Positions 31,589 through 41,015 of a stretch of 64,000 bases of DNA are shown piece after piece. Source of the DNA: Thermoleophilaceae bacterium (lineage in GTDB: Bacteria > Actinomycetota > Thermoleophilia > Solirubrobacterales > Thermoleophilaceae); contig JBBDYQ010000001.1 in NCBI GenBank assembly GCA_040901445.1, forward strand, positions 1 through 64,000, in the 5' to 3' direction. The position numbers and the translations under genes are program-made. The notes under the pieces are model-generated. The model worked only from the letters and a program-made list of their open reading frames with translations, was not told where the DNA came from and did no database searches. How positions within the stretch are numbered: the stretch's first letter is position 1; every line of letters begins with the position of its first letter.

Positions 31589-31595
31589 CATTATG
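31589..31595. promoter_or_regulatory. Overlapping divergent -10 boxes of crp-like gene and ridA
   Basis: Plus strand CATTAT (31589-31594) ends 7 bases before ATG 31602. Minus strand CATAAT (31595-31590) ends 8 bases before ATG 31581. One 7-base core seems to serve both directions. Confidence 0.5.
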
Positions 31596-31601
31596 CGCAC
31601 C

Positions 31602-32321
31602 ATGGCCGCCGACGCCGTGACGGGTGGGCCGCCGAGCGGGGCGGAGACGGCCGAGCTGCTCGGCCGCGTCGAGCTGTTCTCGGACCTCTCCCCCCAGGAG
31701 CTCGAGCGGCTGGCGGAGGTCGCGGTGCCGCGCAGCTACCAGGGGGGAGAGATCGTCTTCCGCTCGGGCGACACCGGGGACACCTGCTACGTGGTGCGCA
31801 CGGGCTCGGTGAAGGTCACCCGTCGCCACAGCGACGGGCGCGCCATCACCCTGGCGGAGCTGCGCCCGGGACAGATCTTCGGGGAGCTGGCCATGTTCAG
31901 CGGGGAGACGCGCTCCGCCACGGTCGAGGCGCTCGAGGACAGCACGGCCGTGGCACTGCTGGCCGGCGACGTGCGGCGCACGCTGGCGGACCATCCGGAG
32001 ATCGCGGTCAAGATGCTCGCGGGCCTGGCGGACCGGCTGCGCGACGCCAACGAGCGCATCGCCCGCCAGTCGTTCCAGACCGTGGCCGGGCGCGTGGCGC
32101 AGGTGCTCATGGCGCAGGTCGCCGCCCGCCAGTCGGAGGGCGCCGCCGAGAGCGACGTGCTCATCCGGGCCACCCAGGCGGACATCGCCCAGCTCGCGGG
32201 CTCCTCGCGCGAGAGCGCCAGCCGCTTCCTGGCCACGCTCGAACGTGCGGGCGTGGTCACGAGCGGTCGGGGGAAGTTGGTCGTGCATGACCCCTCGGCG
32301 CTCCGGAACTACGTCTACTGA
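31602..32321 (+). CDS. Crp/Fnr family transcriptional regulator
   Basis: 239 residues from ATG 31602 (ATG 31593 also in frame). Cyclic-nucleotide-binding beta-roll (about 20-130) with G-Q-I-F-G-E-L-A-M-F-S-G-E-T-R-S-A-T-V (phosphate cassette with Arg), dimer helix, then a C-terminal HTH (about 180-225) with T-Q-A-D-I-A-Q-L-A-G-S-S-R-E-S-A-S-R-F. It probably binds cAMP or another nucleotide. It overlaps the 5' end of the pcm gene. Divergent from ridA-ilvA, so it may control that pair. Confidence 0.88.
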   Translation: MAADAVTGGPPSGAETAELLGRVELFSDLSPQELERLAEVAVPRSYQGGEIVFRSGDTGDTCYVVRTGSVKVTRRHSDGRAITLAELRPGQIFGELAMFSGETRSATVEALEDSTAVALLAGDVRRTLADHPEIAVKMLAGLADRLRDANERIARQSFQTVAGRVAQVLMAQVAARQSEGAAESDVLIRATQADIAQLAGSSRESASRFLATLERAGVVTSGRGKLVVHDPSALRNYVY

Positions 32322-32952
32322 CGACGAGGACCACGCGCGGCGGCGGCGGCGCATGGTGGAGCGCCAGCTGCGCGCGCGGGGGATCGAGGACGAACGCGTG
32401 CTCGCGGCCATGGGGGAGGTGCCGCGAGAGCGGTTCGTGCCCCCCGAGGTGCAGCGCCGGGCCTACCGCGACGGTGCTCTGCAGATCGCGGAGGGGCAGA
32501 CGATCTCGCAGCCCTGGATCGTGGCGTTCATGACCGCTGTGCTCGAGCTGGACGGCCCCGAGCGGGTGCTCGAGGTGGGCACGGGATCGGGCTACGGGGC
32601 GGCGGTGATCTCGCGCTGCTGCCGCGAGGTGGTGACGATCGAGCGCCACCGGGCCCTGGCGGACGCTGCCCGCGCCCTGATCGGCGAGCTCGGCTACGAC
32701 AACGTGGAGGTGCGCCACGGCGACGGCGCCGAGGGCGCCCCCGACCATGCGCCCTTCGACGGCATCGCGGTGACCGCCGCCTCCACCGGCGAGCCGCCGC
32801 CCGCGCTCATGCGGCAGCTCGCGCCGGAGGGGCTTCTCGTCTGCCCGGTGCAGCGCGGCGGCCGGGAGCTCCTGAGCCGCTTCCGCAAGGACGGCGACGC
32901 CGAGGCGCTCGTGCCCGTGCGGTTCGTCCCGCTCGTGAGCGGCGACGCGTGA
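32287..32952 (+). CDS. pcm: Protein-L-isoaspartate O-methyltransferase
   Basis: 221 residues from ATG 32287, overlapping the crp-like gene by 35 bases; ATG 32353 would remove the family-typical A-x-R-R-R-x-M-V lead-in. Motifs: M-V-E-R-Q-L-R-A-R-G-I, I-A-E-G-Q-T-I-S-Q-P, V-L-E-V-G-T-G-S-G-Y (SAM motif I), D-G-I-A-V-T-A-A and C-terminal V-R-F-V-P-L-V. Methylates isoaspartyl residues for protein repair. GTGA overlap with the NUDIX gene. Confidence 0.9.
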   Translation: MTPRRSGTTSTDDEDHARRRRRMVERQLRARGIEDERVLAAMGEVPRERFVPPEVQRRAYRDGALQIAEGQTISQPWIVAFMTAVLELDGPERVLEVGTGSGYGAAVISRCCREVVTIERHRALADAARALIGELGYDNVEVRHGDGAEGAPDHAPFDGIAVTAASTGEPPPALMRQLAPEGLLVCPVQRGGRELLSRFRKDGDAEALVPVRFVPLVSGDA

Positions 32953-33368
32953 TCCGCGAGTTCTCCGCGGGCGGGGTGGTCGTGCGCCGCTTCCGCGGGC
33001 GGCCGTACCTCGCCGCGGTGCGCCTGAAGGGCGGCACCGTGCTCGCCCTGCCCAAGGGACACATCGACAAGGAGGAGAGCAGCGAGCAGGCCGCCCGGCG
33101 CGAGGTGCGGGAGGAGGCGGGCGTGGACTCCGAGCTGCTGGAGAAGCTCGGCCCGGTGCGGTACTGGTACGTGCGCGACGGCGAGCGCGTGCTCAAGGTG
33201 GTCACGTTCTTCCTCTTTCGCTACCGCTCCGGCAGCGTCGCAGACCACGACGACGAGGTGGAGGGCGCGGAGTGGATACCGCTCGACGAAGCGCCCGCCC
33301 GGCTCAGCTACAGGGGCGAGCGCGAGATCGCCGCGGCGGCGCTGTCCGTGCTCACGGACTCCCGCTAG
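32949..33368 (+). CDS. NUDIX hydrolase
   Basis: 139 residues from GTG 32949 (GTGA overlap with pcm). The NUDIX box is intact as G-x5-E-x7-R-E-V-R-E-E-A-G-V (about residues 37-59). Cleaves a nucleoside diphosphate linked to X; short actinobacterial members include 8-oxo-dGTPases and diadenosine polyphosphate hydrolases, but substrate cannot be read. End of the crp-pcm-nudix run; the following ASCH gene has its own -10 box. Confidence 0.9.
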   Translation: MIREFSAGGVVVRRFRGRPYLAAVRLKGGTVLALPKGHIDKEESSEQAARREVREEAGVDSELLEKLGPVRYWYVRDGERVLKVVTFFLFRYRSGSVADHDDEVEGAEWIPLDEAPARLSYRGEREIAAAALSVLTDSR

Positions 33369-33371
33369 GCT
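33366..33371 (+). promoter_or_regulatory. -10 box TAGGCT, leaderless-type
   Basis: TAGGCT ends 8 bases before ATG 33380; its TAG is the stop codon of the NUDIX gene. Confidence 0.5.
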
Positions 33372-33379
33372 CCCGCGGG

Positions 33380-33778
33380 ATGTTCGTCCTGAACTTCTAT
33401 TCGCCGGTGTTCATCGACCAGCTCCGGCGCGGGCGAAAGACCGCCACGATCCGGCTTGGGGACAAGAGCCGCAAGTACCGCAAGGGCGAGGTCGTGTACG
33501 TCACGGTGGGCTTCCAGCACTCCCCGCGGGAGAAGATCTTCGAGGCCGTGATCGACAGCGTCGAGGTCAAGCGCGTGAGCGAGCTCTCCCCGCGCGACAT
33601 CGAGCACGACAACCCCGAGTTCCGCCGCCGCGACGAGACGGTGCACTTCCTCGAGCAGATCTACGGCCGGCCCGTGGGTGAGGAGGACATCGTCACCGTC
33701 GTGCGCTTCTCGGCCATCAGCCAGCGCTCGTCGGAGATGTCCGAGCGCCTGCGTCCCGGCTCTGCGCCCCAGAACTAG
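33380..33778 (+). CDS. ASCH domain protein
   Basis: 132 residues from ATG 33380. ASCH/PUA-like beta-barrel pattern: L-R-R-G-R-K-T-A-T-I-R-L-G-D (about 17-30), then Y-R-K-G-E-V-V-Y-V-T-V-G and E-A-V-I-D-S-V-E-V-K. ASCH domains bind RNA or nucleotides and are tied to translation or RNA processing. No partner is adjacent. Precedes the groESL operon but is separated by the CIRCE element. Confidence 0.8.
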   Translation: MFVLNFYSPVFIDQLRRGRKTATIRLGDKSRKYRKGEVVYVTVGFQHSPREKIFEAVIDSVEVKRVSELSPRDIEHDNPEFRRRDETVHFLEQIYGRPVGEEDIVTVVRFSAISQRSSEMSERLRPGSAPQN

Positions 33779-33793
33779 CTTCGCAGAGCCCCT

Positions 33794-33820
33794 TTGGCAC
33801 TCTCGGTGCTAGAGTGCCAA
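33794..33820. promoter_or_regulatory. CIRCE element (HrcA operator)
   Basis: TTGGCACTC, nine bases, then GAGTGCCAA: perfect arms of the CIRCE heat-shock operator (consensus TTAGCACTC-N9-GAGTGCTAA). It predicts HrcA repression of groESL. Confidence 0.92.
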
Positions 33821-33856
33821 ACCGTTCTACCGAGTCCCATCGGAGGTTTGCACCAG

Positions 33857-34147
33857 ATGAAGCTCACGCCCCTTGAGGACCGCCTGATCGTTCAGGCGAT
33901 CGAGGAGGAGGAGACGACTGCCAGCGGCATCGTCCTGCCGGAAACCGCGAAGGAGAAGCCGCAGCGGGGCAAGGTCCTCGCCGTCGGCGAGGGCAAGTTC
34001 GGCGACGACAACGAACGCATCCCGCTCGACCTCGCCGAGGGCGACGAGGTCCTCTACTCGAAGTACGGCGGCACCGAGATCAAGGTCGACGGCGAGGACC
34101 TCCTCGTCCTGCGCCAGTCGGACGTGCTCGCCAAGGTCACCGGCTAG
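33857..34147 (+). CDS. groES: Co-chaperonin GroES
   Basis: 96 residues from ATG 33857, ribosome site GGAGG at 33842-33846. Mobile loop [11 protein letters not shown] (about 19-29), [11 protein letters not shown] and C-terminal [10 protein letters not shown] are classic GroES. Caps the GroEL ring. Under CIRCE control. Confidence 0.97.
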   Translation: MKLTPLEDRLIVQAIEEEETTASGIVLPETAKEKPQRGKVLAVGEGKFGDDNERIPLDLAEGDEVLYSKYGGTEIKVDGEDLLVLRQSDVLAKVTG

Positions 34148-34194
34148 CCCGATCGGGCAGCCCCCACCAGAGACGCAAACGGAGGAAGGAAGAA

Positions 34195-35826
<1,632 letters not shown>

Positions 35827-35850
35827 CCGGCGCTTCTGCGCTGAGTTTGG

Positions 35851-35880
35851 TGAGGGCCCGGCGGCGACGCCGGGCCCTCA
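35851..35880. terminator. groESL / convergent terminator hairpin
   Basis: Thirteen-base arms (35851-35863 and 35868-35880), loop GCGA, between groEL and the convergent epimerase. Confidence 0.9.
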
Positions 35881-35887
35881 CTCGTTC

Positions 35888-36793
35888 TCAGGCCGCGCCC
35901 AGCACCGCCGACATCCGCAGCGGCACCACGCCGAGCGCCTCAGCGTCCGCGGTGCCGCGGGACGTGGTCATCGGGGTCTCCATCAGCTCGGCCTCGTCCC
36001 AGGTGGCCCAGGCGCTGTCGCCCGCCGCGCGCTCGAGGAGGTGCAGGCCGCGGCTGACCAGGGGCGTGGGCACGTGGAACAGCGGACGGCGGCGGCCGAA
36101 CGAGCGCAGGGCAACGCGCACGATGCCGTCGTAGGAGATGGTCTCCGGGCCCGCGAGCTCGAAGCGGCGCGGAGTGCCATTGCCGGCACCCAGCTCGCCT
36201 GTACCCGCATGGGTGAGCGCGGCCATGACGCAGTCGGCCACGTCGTCGGCCCAGATCGGCTGGTACAGCGAACGCCCGGCGCCGGAAACCGGCATGGCCG
36301 GCAGGTAGGACATCCGCTCCAGCAGGGACAGCCAGGGGTCACCCGGCGTGTAGACGATCGAGGGGGCGAAAGTGGTCGTGCGCAGGGCGGACTCGGCCAC
36401 CGCGCGCTCGGCAAGCGCCTTGGAACGGAAGAAACGCGAGCGTGAGTGCAGCGCGGCGTTCATCGCCGAGAAGAAGAAGAAGCGCTCGACACCGGCACGC
36501 TCGGCCGCACGGACGAGGCGCATGGTGGCCACGCCGTTGAGCTCCTCGATCGAGGCTCGCTCCTGGTCGCGGATGGCGGCCCCGAGGTGGACGACGGTCT
36601 TGACGCCGCGCATGGCGTTGCGGAACGAGCCGGGCTGGGAGAGGTCCCCGAGGGCGATCTGCACCCGCACGCGCTCCGGACCGAGCCGCTTGGGGTCGCG
36701 CACGAGGCAGCGCACCGGCACCGTTCCGGCGGCGATCAGCCGGCGCAGCAGCGCGCTGCCCACGACCCCGGTGGCGCCCGTCAGGAGGATCAC
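35888..36793 (-). CDS. NAD(P)-dependent epimerase/NmrA-like (NDUFA9-type SDR)
   Basis: 301 residues from GTG 36793. N-terminal LLTGATGVVGS dinucleotide loop, then V-H-L-G-A-A, F-F-F-F-S-A-M-N and a Y-Q-P-I-W-A-D-D-V-A-D-C segment. The YxxxK active site is replaced by S-R-F-F-R-S-K, as in atypical SDRs of the NDUFA9/ complex I family that bind NAD(P)H without classic catalysis. Length and layout fit. Could act in quinone or ubiquinone metabolism or as a nucleotide sensor; unknown. Confidence 0.85.
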   Translation of the reverse strand: MILLTGATGVVGSALLRRLIAAGTVPVRCLVRDPKRLGPERVRVQIALGDLSQPGSFRNAMRGVKTVVHLGAAIRDQERASIEELNGVATMRLVRAAERAGVERFFFFSAMNAALHSRSRFFRSKALAERAVAESALRTTTFAPSIVYTPGDPWLSLLERMSYLPAMPVSGAGRSLYQPIWADDVADCVMAALTHAGTGELGAGNGTPRRFELAGPETISYDGIVRVALRSFGRRRPLFHVPTPLVSRGLHLLERAAGDSAWATWDEAELMETPMTTSRGTADAEALGVVPLRMSAVLGAA

Positions 36794-36800
36794 GCGGGCA

Positions 36801-36806
36801 ACGCTA
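36801..36806 (-). promoter_or_regulatory. -10 box TAGCGT, leaderless-type
   Basis: Minus strand TAGCGT ends exactly 7 bases before GTG 36793. Confidence 0.55.
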
Positions 36807-36846
36807 CCGGGCGAGGCGTGGGCCGATCGACGGTCGGGGTGCGGCA

Positions 36847-38457
36847 GTGGCCCTCAAGGACAGGGCCGCGCGGGCCGACGCAGCACTGAAGGACGTGACT
36901 CCCCGCTACCTCGCAGCTGGACTCGCCGTGGCAGCCGTCGCAGCCGCCGCAAACGCCGCCGCCGGCTCGCCGGAGGCAGATACAACCGTGCCCGATCCCA
37001 GAGCGCAGCCACCAGCCGCGCCGCAACATGCATCTCCCGTAAGTGCTCCCGCACGCAGCCGGGCCGCCAGGGACGAAGCTCGGGAGCGCAGGGCGCCGAG
37101 GAGTCGGGCGACGCAAAGCCGCGAGCGATCCCGGCCCAGACGCGCCAAGGCGCGTGCTCGTGCGGCCGCCAGGACGCCCCGCACCGTCCTCGGCTCGATC
37201 CGCCGCGCCCGCGAGCAGGGCCGCATCGGCGTCGGGGACGCCCGCGTGTACAGCTCCCGCTACGCGCGCGCCCGTGAGGCGCTGCGACGCCTGAGCGGTA
37301 CCCGGGCCGCCGAGCTGCGCGCGGTGGTGGGCGGCGCGGAGAAGCTGGCCGCGGGCGGGCGGCTGTCCGCGGGGAGGATGCCGGCGGTCTTCCTCGAGCT
37401 GGTGCGCAACGAGCGCTTCTGGTCGCGGCGCGGCGCGCCCGATCCCGGCCGCCGGTTCAGCTTCGGGCGCGACCCCGTGATCCTCCAGTACTACCCGGGC
37501 CAGGGGCTGAGGATCCAGCCGCTCGCCAGCGCTGCGGAGGCCAACCGCCTCTACAACGCCTGCCGCGGCTACAAGACGCGCCCCGGCACGCCCTGCCGCA
37601 AGCGCACGCTGGGGAGGTTGCTCGACCGGCTGGTGGAGCTGGCCGCCCGGCGCGGCGACTTCAAGGCCTGGGAGTACTACTTCCCCTTCTCCGGCGGCTC
37701 GGCGCCGTGGGTGAGCGGGATGGCGCAGGGCACCGTCATCCAGGCACTCGCACGAGGCCATCGCCATCTCGGCGGCGACGACGGCTATCTCGACGCCGCC
37801 CGCGAGGGCCTCGGCGCGTTCGAGACCCCGGCGCCCGCCGGCGTCGCGGTGCCGGCGCCCGGCGGCACCCACTACGCGATGTACTCGCAGCGCCCCGGCC
37901 TGAAGGTCCTCAACGGCTTCCTGCAGGCGGTGGCCGGGCTGCAGACCTACGCACGGGTGTCGGGAGAGCGCCGCGCCTGGGCACTCTTCCGCGCCGGCGA
38001 CGCGGCGGCGCAGCACGCCGTGCCGAGCTTCGACACCGGCGGCTGGTCGCTCTACTCCAAGCCCGGCGGGGAGTCCACCGTGGAGTACCACCGGCTGGTC
38101 CGTGACTTCCTGGGCAACCTCTGCCGCCGCGACGGCGGGAGGGTCTACTGTCGCACCGAACGCCGCTTCACCAGCTACGTCGACGAGCCGCCGCGCCTGC
38201 ACGTGCGGCCGATCCGCGGGGCGCGCAGGGGCCGCCCGCTGCGCGTGCGCTTCCGGCTGTCTCGCAACGCGCTCGTCACCGTGTCGGCCCGCTCGGAGGG
38301 CGGCAAGACCGTCTTCGGCCGCTCACTGCGACTGCGGCGCGGATCGCACGAGGTGCGCTGGACGCCGCGGGGCTCGCAGCATTACCGGGTGAAGGTCAGC
38401 GCCCGCGACCGGCGCGGCAAGCGAGCGAGCAGCAGCCGGCTGGCGCGCGTCCGCTGA
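36847..38457 (+). CDS. D-glucuronyl C5-epimerase-like secreted protein
   Basis: 536 residues from GTG 36847. N-terminal hydrophobic Ala-rich stretch (about 22-42) likely a signal/anchor, then a long Arg/Ala/Pro-rich linker (to about 120). The core (about 150-440) holds the C5-epimerase C-terminal pattern: Y-Y-F-P-F-S-G-G-S-A-P-W-V-S-G-M-A-Q-G and Y-S-Q-R-P-G-L-K-V-L-N-G-F-L, F-D-T-G-G-W-S-L-Y. This is the alpha/alpha-barrel of heparosan/alginate-type epimerases, which invert C5 of hexuronic acids in polysaccharides. A basic beta C-terminal tail (about 455-536) resembles a surface-binding module. Target glycan unknown. Confidence 0.75.
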   Translation: MALKDRAARADAALKDVTPRYLAAGLAVAAVAAAANAAAGSPEADTTVPDPRAQPPAAPQHASPVSAPARSRAARDEARERRAPRSRATQSRERSRPRRAKARARAAARTPRTVLGSIRRAREQGRIGVGDARVYSSRYARAREALRRLSGTRAAELRAVVGGAEKLAAGGRLSAGRMPAVFLELVRNERFWSRRGAPDPGRRFSFGRDPVILQYYPGQGLRIQPLASAAEANRLYNACRGYKTRPGTPCRKRTLGRLLDRLVELAARRGDFKAWEYYFPFSGGSAPWVSGMAQGTVIQALARGHRHLGGDDGYLDAAREGLGAFETPAPAGVAVPAPGGTHYAMYSQRPGLKVLNGFLQAVAGLQTYARVSGERRAWALFRAGDAAAQHAVPSFDTGGWSLYSKPGGESTVEYHRLVRDFLGNLCRRDGGRVYCRTERRFTSYVDEPPRLHVRPIRGARRGRPLRVRFRLSRNALVTVSARSEGGKTVFGRSLRLRRGSHEVRWTPRGSQHYRVKVSARDRRGKRASSSRLARVR

Positions 38458-38466
38458 ACCGCGGGG

Positions 38467-39090
38467 CTAGAACCAGTGGCGCTCTTCGCGCCACGGGTCC
38501 GCGTCGTTGTGGTAGCCGTTGAGCTCCCAGAAGCCCATGCGGTCCTCGCTCATCACCTCGAGCTTGCGCAGGAACTTGGCGGACTTCCAGAAGTAGCGCT
38601 TGGGCACCAGCAGCCGCAGCGGCGCGCCGTGGTCGGGCTCCAGCGGCTCGCCGTCGTAGGCGTGGGCGAGCAGGACGTCGTCGTCGCGCGCCACCTCCAG
38701 CGGCATGTTCGTGGTGTAGCCGCCGTCCGAGTAGGCCATCACGTGCGTGCCCGATGGCCTGACGCCGGCCATGCCGAGCACGTCGCGGACGAGCACTCCG
38801 CGCCACGGCGTGTCCAGCTTCGACCAGCGCGTGACGCAGTGGATGTCGGTCACCACGTCGCACTGGGGCAGGGCCAGCAGCTCCTCCCAGGTCAGCCGTA
38901 ACTCCCGCTCCACCTCCCCGAACACGGTGAGGTCCCAGTCCGCCAGGTCGTACTCGGGGTTAGGTCCCACCGTGAGCACCGGGAAGCGCTCGGTGAGGTA
39001 CTGGCCCGGAGGCACCCGGGCGGGGTCGATGCCCAGCTTCTGTGCCTGCTTGCGCCCGCGCGCGCCGAGCATCCTGGAGGTGATCGCCAC
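38467..39090 (-). CDS. Molybdopterin-dependent oxidoreductase (sulfite oxidase family)
   Basis: 207 residues from GTG 39090. Oxidoreductase molybdopterin-binding core with catalytic Cys in D-I-H-C-V-T-R-W-S (about residues 82-90), V-T-W-E-E-L-L-A-L-P-like lead-in and L-R-L-L-V-P-K-R-Y-F-W-K-S-A-K-F. It lacks the heme and dimerisation domains of plant/animal sulfite oxidase, resembling YedY-type or stand-alone Moco enzymes. There is no twin-Arg signal, so it is probably cytoplasmic. Substrate unknown. Confidence 0.85.
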   Translation of the reverse strand: MAITSRMLGARGRKQAQKLGIDPARVPPGQYLTERFPVLTVGPNPEYDLADWDLTVFGEVERELRLTWEELLALPQCDVVTDIHCVTRWSKLDTPWRGVLVRDVLGMAGVRPSGTHVMAYSDGGYTTNMPLEVARDDDVLLAHAYDGEPLEPDHGAPLRLLVPKRYFWKSAKFLRKLEVMSEDRMGFWELNGYHNDADPWREERHWF

Positions 39091-39097
39091 GGGGCCG

Positions 39098-39107
39098 AGT
39101 GTAGAAT
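39098..39107. promoter_or_regulatory. Overlapping divergent -10 boxes
   Basis: Minus TACACT (39103-39098) ends 7 bases before GTG 39090. Plus TAGAAT (39102-39107) precedes ferredoxin ATG 39155 by 47 bases, so that transcript has a leader. Confidence 0.45.
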
Positions 39108-39154
39108 CCGCCGCTCTTCAACGACTCCGATCCGAGGACCGCGTTACACAACCA

Positions 39155-39421
39155 ATGGCCTACGTCATCGCAGAGCCGTGCATAGGCACCAAGGACAACT
39201 CCTGCGTCGAGGTCTGCCCGGTCGACTGCATCCACCCCACGCCGGACGAGCCCGACTACGACGCCGTCGAGATGCTCTACATCGACCCCGAGGAGTGCAT
39301 CGACTGCGACGCGTGCGTCGAGGCCTGCCCGGTCGACGCCTGCTTCGCCGAGGACCAGCTCCCCGACGAGTGGTCGAAGTTCACCGAGCTCAACGCGAAC
39401 TACTTCAAGTCGAACGCGTAG
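39155..39421 (+). CDS. fdxA: Seven-iron ferredoxin
   Basis: 88 residues. Cys9-x7-Cys17-x3-Cys21-x3-Cys25 and Cys48-x2-Cys51-x2-Cys54-x3-Cys58-Pro match the 7Fe (3Fe-4S plus 4Fe-4S) ferredoxins common in actinobacteria. It is a small electron carrier; here it may serve the divergent molybdoenzyme or a cytochrome P450-type partner elsewhere. The rnd gene overlaps its 3' end. Confidence 0.95.
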   Translation: MAYVIAEPCIGTKDNSCVEVCPVDCIHPTPDEPDYDAVEMLYIDPEECIDCDACVEACPVDACFAEDQLPDEWSKFTELNANYFKSNA

Positions 39422-40569
39422 ACCCAGCCCATATCGCCCGGCTCGCACGCGAGACAGGCGCCATCGCGGTCGACACGGAGTTCGTCTCCGAGCGCCGCTA
39501 CCAGGCCCTGCTGTGCCTGGTGCAGACCGCGGTGGAGGGGCCCGACGGCGTCGAGATCGCGCTCTTCGACCCGCTCGACGCGGATCTCGACCCCGCTCCC
39601 CTCGCCGAGGTCCTGGCCGACCCCGAGGTGGAGGTGGTCATGCACGCCGGCCGCCAGGACGTGGCGTTGCTGCGGCGCGTCTGGGGCACCGCGGTGCGCG
39701 GCCTCTTCGACACCCAGGTGGCGGCCGGCTTCTCCGGCTACGGCAACCAGACCGGCTACGCCGACCTCGTTCACAGCCTGCTGAAGGTCCGCCCCAGGCG
39801 CTCGGAGGGCTTTACCCGCTGGGACGCCCGTCCGCTCGCCCCCGAGCAGCTCGAGTACGCGCGCGCCGACGTCGAGCACCTGCAGGCGGCGGCGGACACG
39901 CTGAAGGAGCGCCTGGAGGCGTCCGGACGGCTCGACTGGGCACGGGAGGAGTGCCGCCCGCTGGAGTCCGCGAGCGACGAGCGCAACCCGGACCTGGCCT
40001 ACGCGTCGCTGCCCAAGCTCGGGCGCCTGAACGGCCAGCAGCGTGCCGTGGCATACGAGCTGGCGGGCTGGCGCGACGAGGCCGCCCGCCGGGCCGACCG
40101 CCCGCCGTCGACCTTCATGCCCGACCACGTGCTGGCGGAAACGGCGCGGAAGATGCCCGAGGATCGCGAGGCCCTCAAGAAGATCCGCGGCATGCCCGAG
40201 CGAACGGTGGGACGCAACCACCGCGACGTGGTGGCCGCTGTGGAGCGCGGCCGCCACGCCGAGCCGCTGCCCTTCGAGGAGCGTCGCGTGGACACGGAGA
40301 AGGCTGACGCCCCGCTCGTCTCCCTGGCGCAGGCGCTGGTGCGCCAGCGCTCGATGGAGGCGGAGATCGCGGTGGAGCTGATCGCGACCCAGTCGGACCT
40401 CACGCGCATCGTCGCGTCCGTCCGCAGCGGCGCGGAGCTGGACGGCGGGCGGGCGCTCGAGGGCTGGCGCCGCGAGCTCGTGGGTGCCGAGCTGCTGGAG
40501 CTGCTGAGCGGGCGCCTCAGCGCCCGCGTGGAGCGCGGCAGGCTGCGCGTGGAGCCGACGGGAAGCTAG
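39370..40569 (+). CDS. rnd: Ribonuclease D
   Basis: Exonuclease motifs: V-D-T-E-F (Exo I), H-A-G-R-Q-D-V-A-L-L (Exo II) and Y-A-R-A-D-V-E-H-L (Exo III, DEDDy), then an HRDC domain (Q-Q-R-A-V-A-Y-E-L-A-G-W-R). 3'-5' trimming of tRNA and other RNAs. The start is unclear: family alignment begins near 39418-39421, where no usual start codon occurs. The nearest in-frame start upstream is GTG 39370, giving 399 residues and a 52-base overlap with the ferredoxin gene. A non-canonical start near 39436 is possible. Confidence 0.85.
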   Translation: MVEVHRAQRELLQVERVDPAHIARLARETGAIAVDTEFVSERRYQALLCLVQTAVEGPDGVEIALFDPLDADLDPAPLAEVLADPEVEVVMHAGRQDVALLRRVWGTAVRGLFDTQVAAGFSGYGNQTGYADLVHSLLKVRPRRSEGFTRWDARPLAPEQLEYARADVEHLQAAADTLKERLEASGRLDWAREECRPLESASDERNPDLAYASLPKLGRLNGQQRAVAYELAGWRDEAARRADRPPSTFMPDHVLAETARKMPEDREALKKIRGMPERTVGRNHRDVVAAVERGRHAEPLPFEERRVDTEKADAPLVSLAQALVRQRSMEAEIAVELIATQSDLTRIVASVRSGAELDGGRALEGWRRELVGAELLELLSGRLSARVERGRLRVEPTGS

Positions 40570-41015
40570 GGCAGCTCGAACCCTTCCGCTCTCGCCGCCT
40601 GGGCGCGGTCGAGGTAGAAGGCGGCCTCCGCGACGCGCCCCTCCCGCAAGGTGAAGACCGCCGCCGAGGGCGAGCTGGGCACGTCCACCCCGCCGTGGAT
40701 GGTGCGGCCCGTCTGGCGGACCAGCGCGATCACCCGGTCGTCCTGCTGGAAGACGTCCTCGAGCTCGAAGTGGTAGGAGGCGAACGTGCTCAGCCACTCG
40801 CGCCAGCCGGCGATGAGCCCGTCGAAGCCGCGATAATCGCGGCCGAGGTCCACGCCCTCGGCGGCGTGGAACGTCACCGGCGCATCGGGCTCGGCCAGCG
40901 GCTCGGCGAGCTCGCGGAGCCGCGCGACGAACGCATCGTCGCCGAGCAGCTGCACCAGGTCGCCCCTCAAGGGCGCGAGCAGCGCGGCCACGGACTCGAG
41001 GCCGCTAGGAGACAC
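40566..41015 (-). CDS. SnoaL/NTF2-like protein
   Basis: 149 residues from GTG 41015, overlapping the cfa stop by 11 bases. NTF2-like cone fold: F-V-A-R-L-R-E-L-A, G-L-I-A-G-W-R-E-W-L and D-R-V-I-A-L-V-R-Q-T-G. Such proteins are isomerases, hydrolases or binding modules; no active site is certain. Last gene of the mrp-desaturase-cfa run and convergent with rnd (stop codons interlock at 40566-40569). Confidence 0.78.
   Translation of the reverse strand: MSPSGLESVAALLAPLRGDLVQLLGDDAFVARLRELAEPLAEPDAPVTFHAAEGVDLGRDYRGFDGLIAGWREWLSTFASYHFELEDVFQQDDRVIALVRQTGRTIHGGVDVPSSPSAAVFTLREGRVAEAAFYLDRAQAARAEGFELP

Noticed and set aside
33794-33820. Reading the inverted repeat before groES as a terminator of the ASCH gene
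   Set aside because: Arms and 9-base spacing match the CIRCE operator exactly in length, and its place before groES fits HrcA control.
35888-36793. Assigning the epimerase-like gene a sugar-epimerase role
   Set aside because: It lacks the YxxxK motif, so only an atypical NDUFA9/NmrA-like SDR call is supportable.
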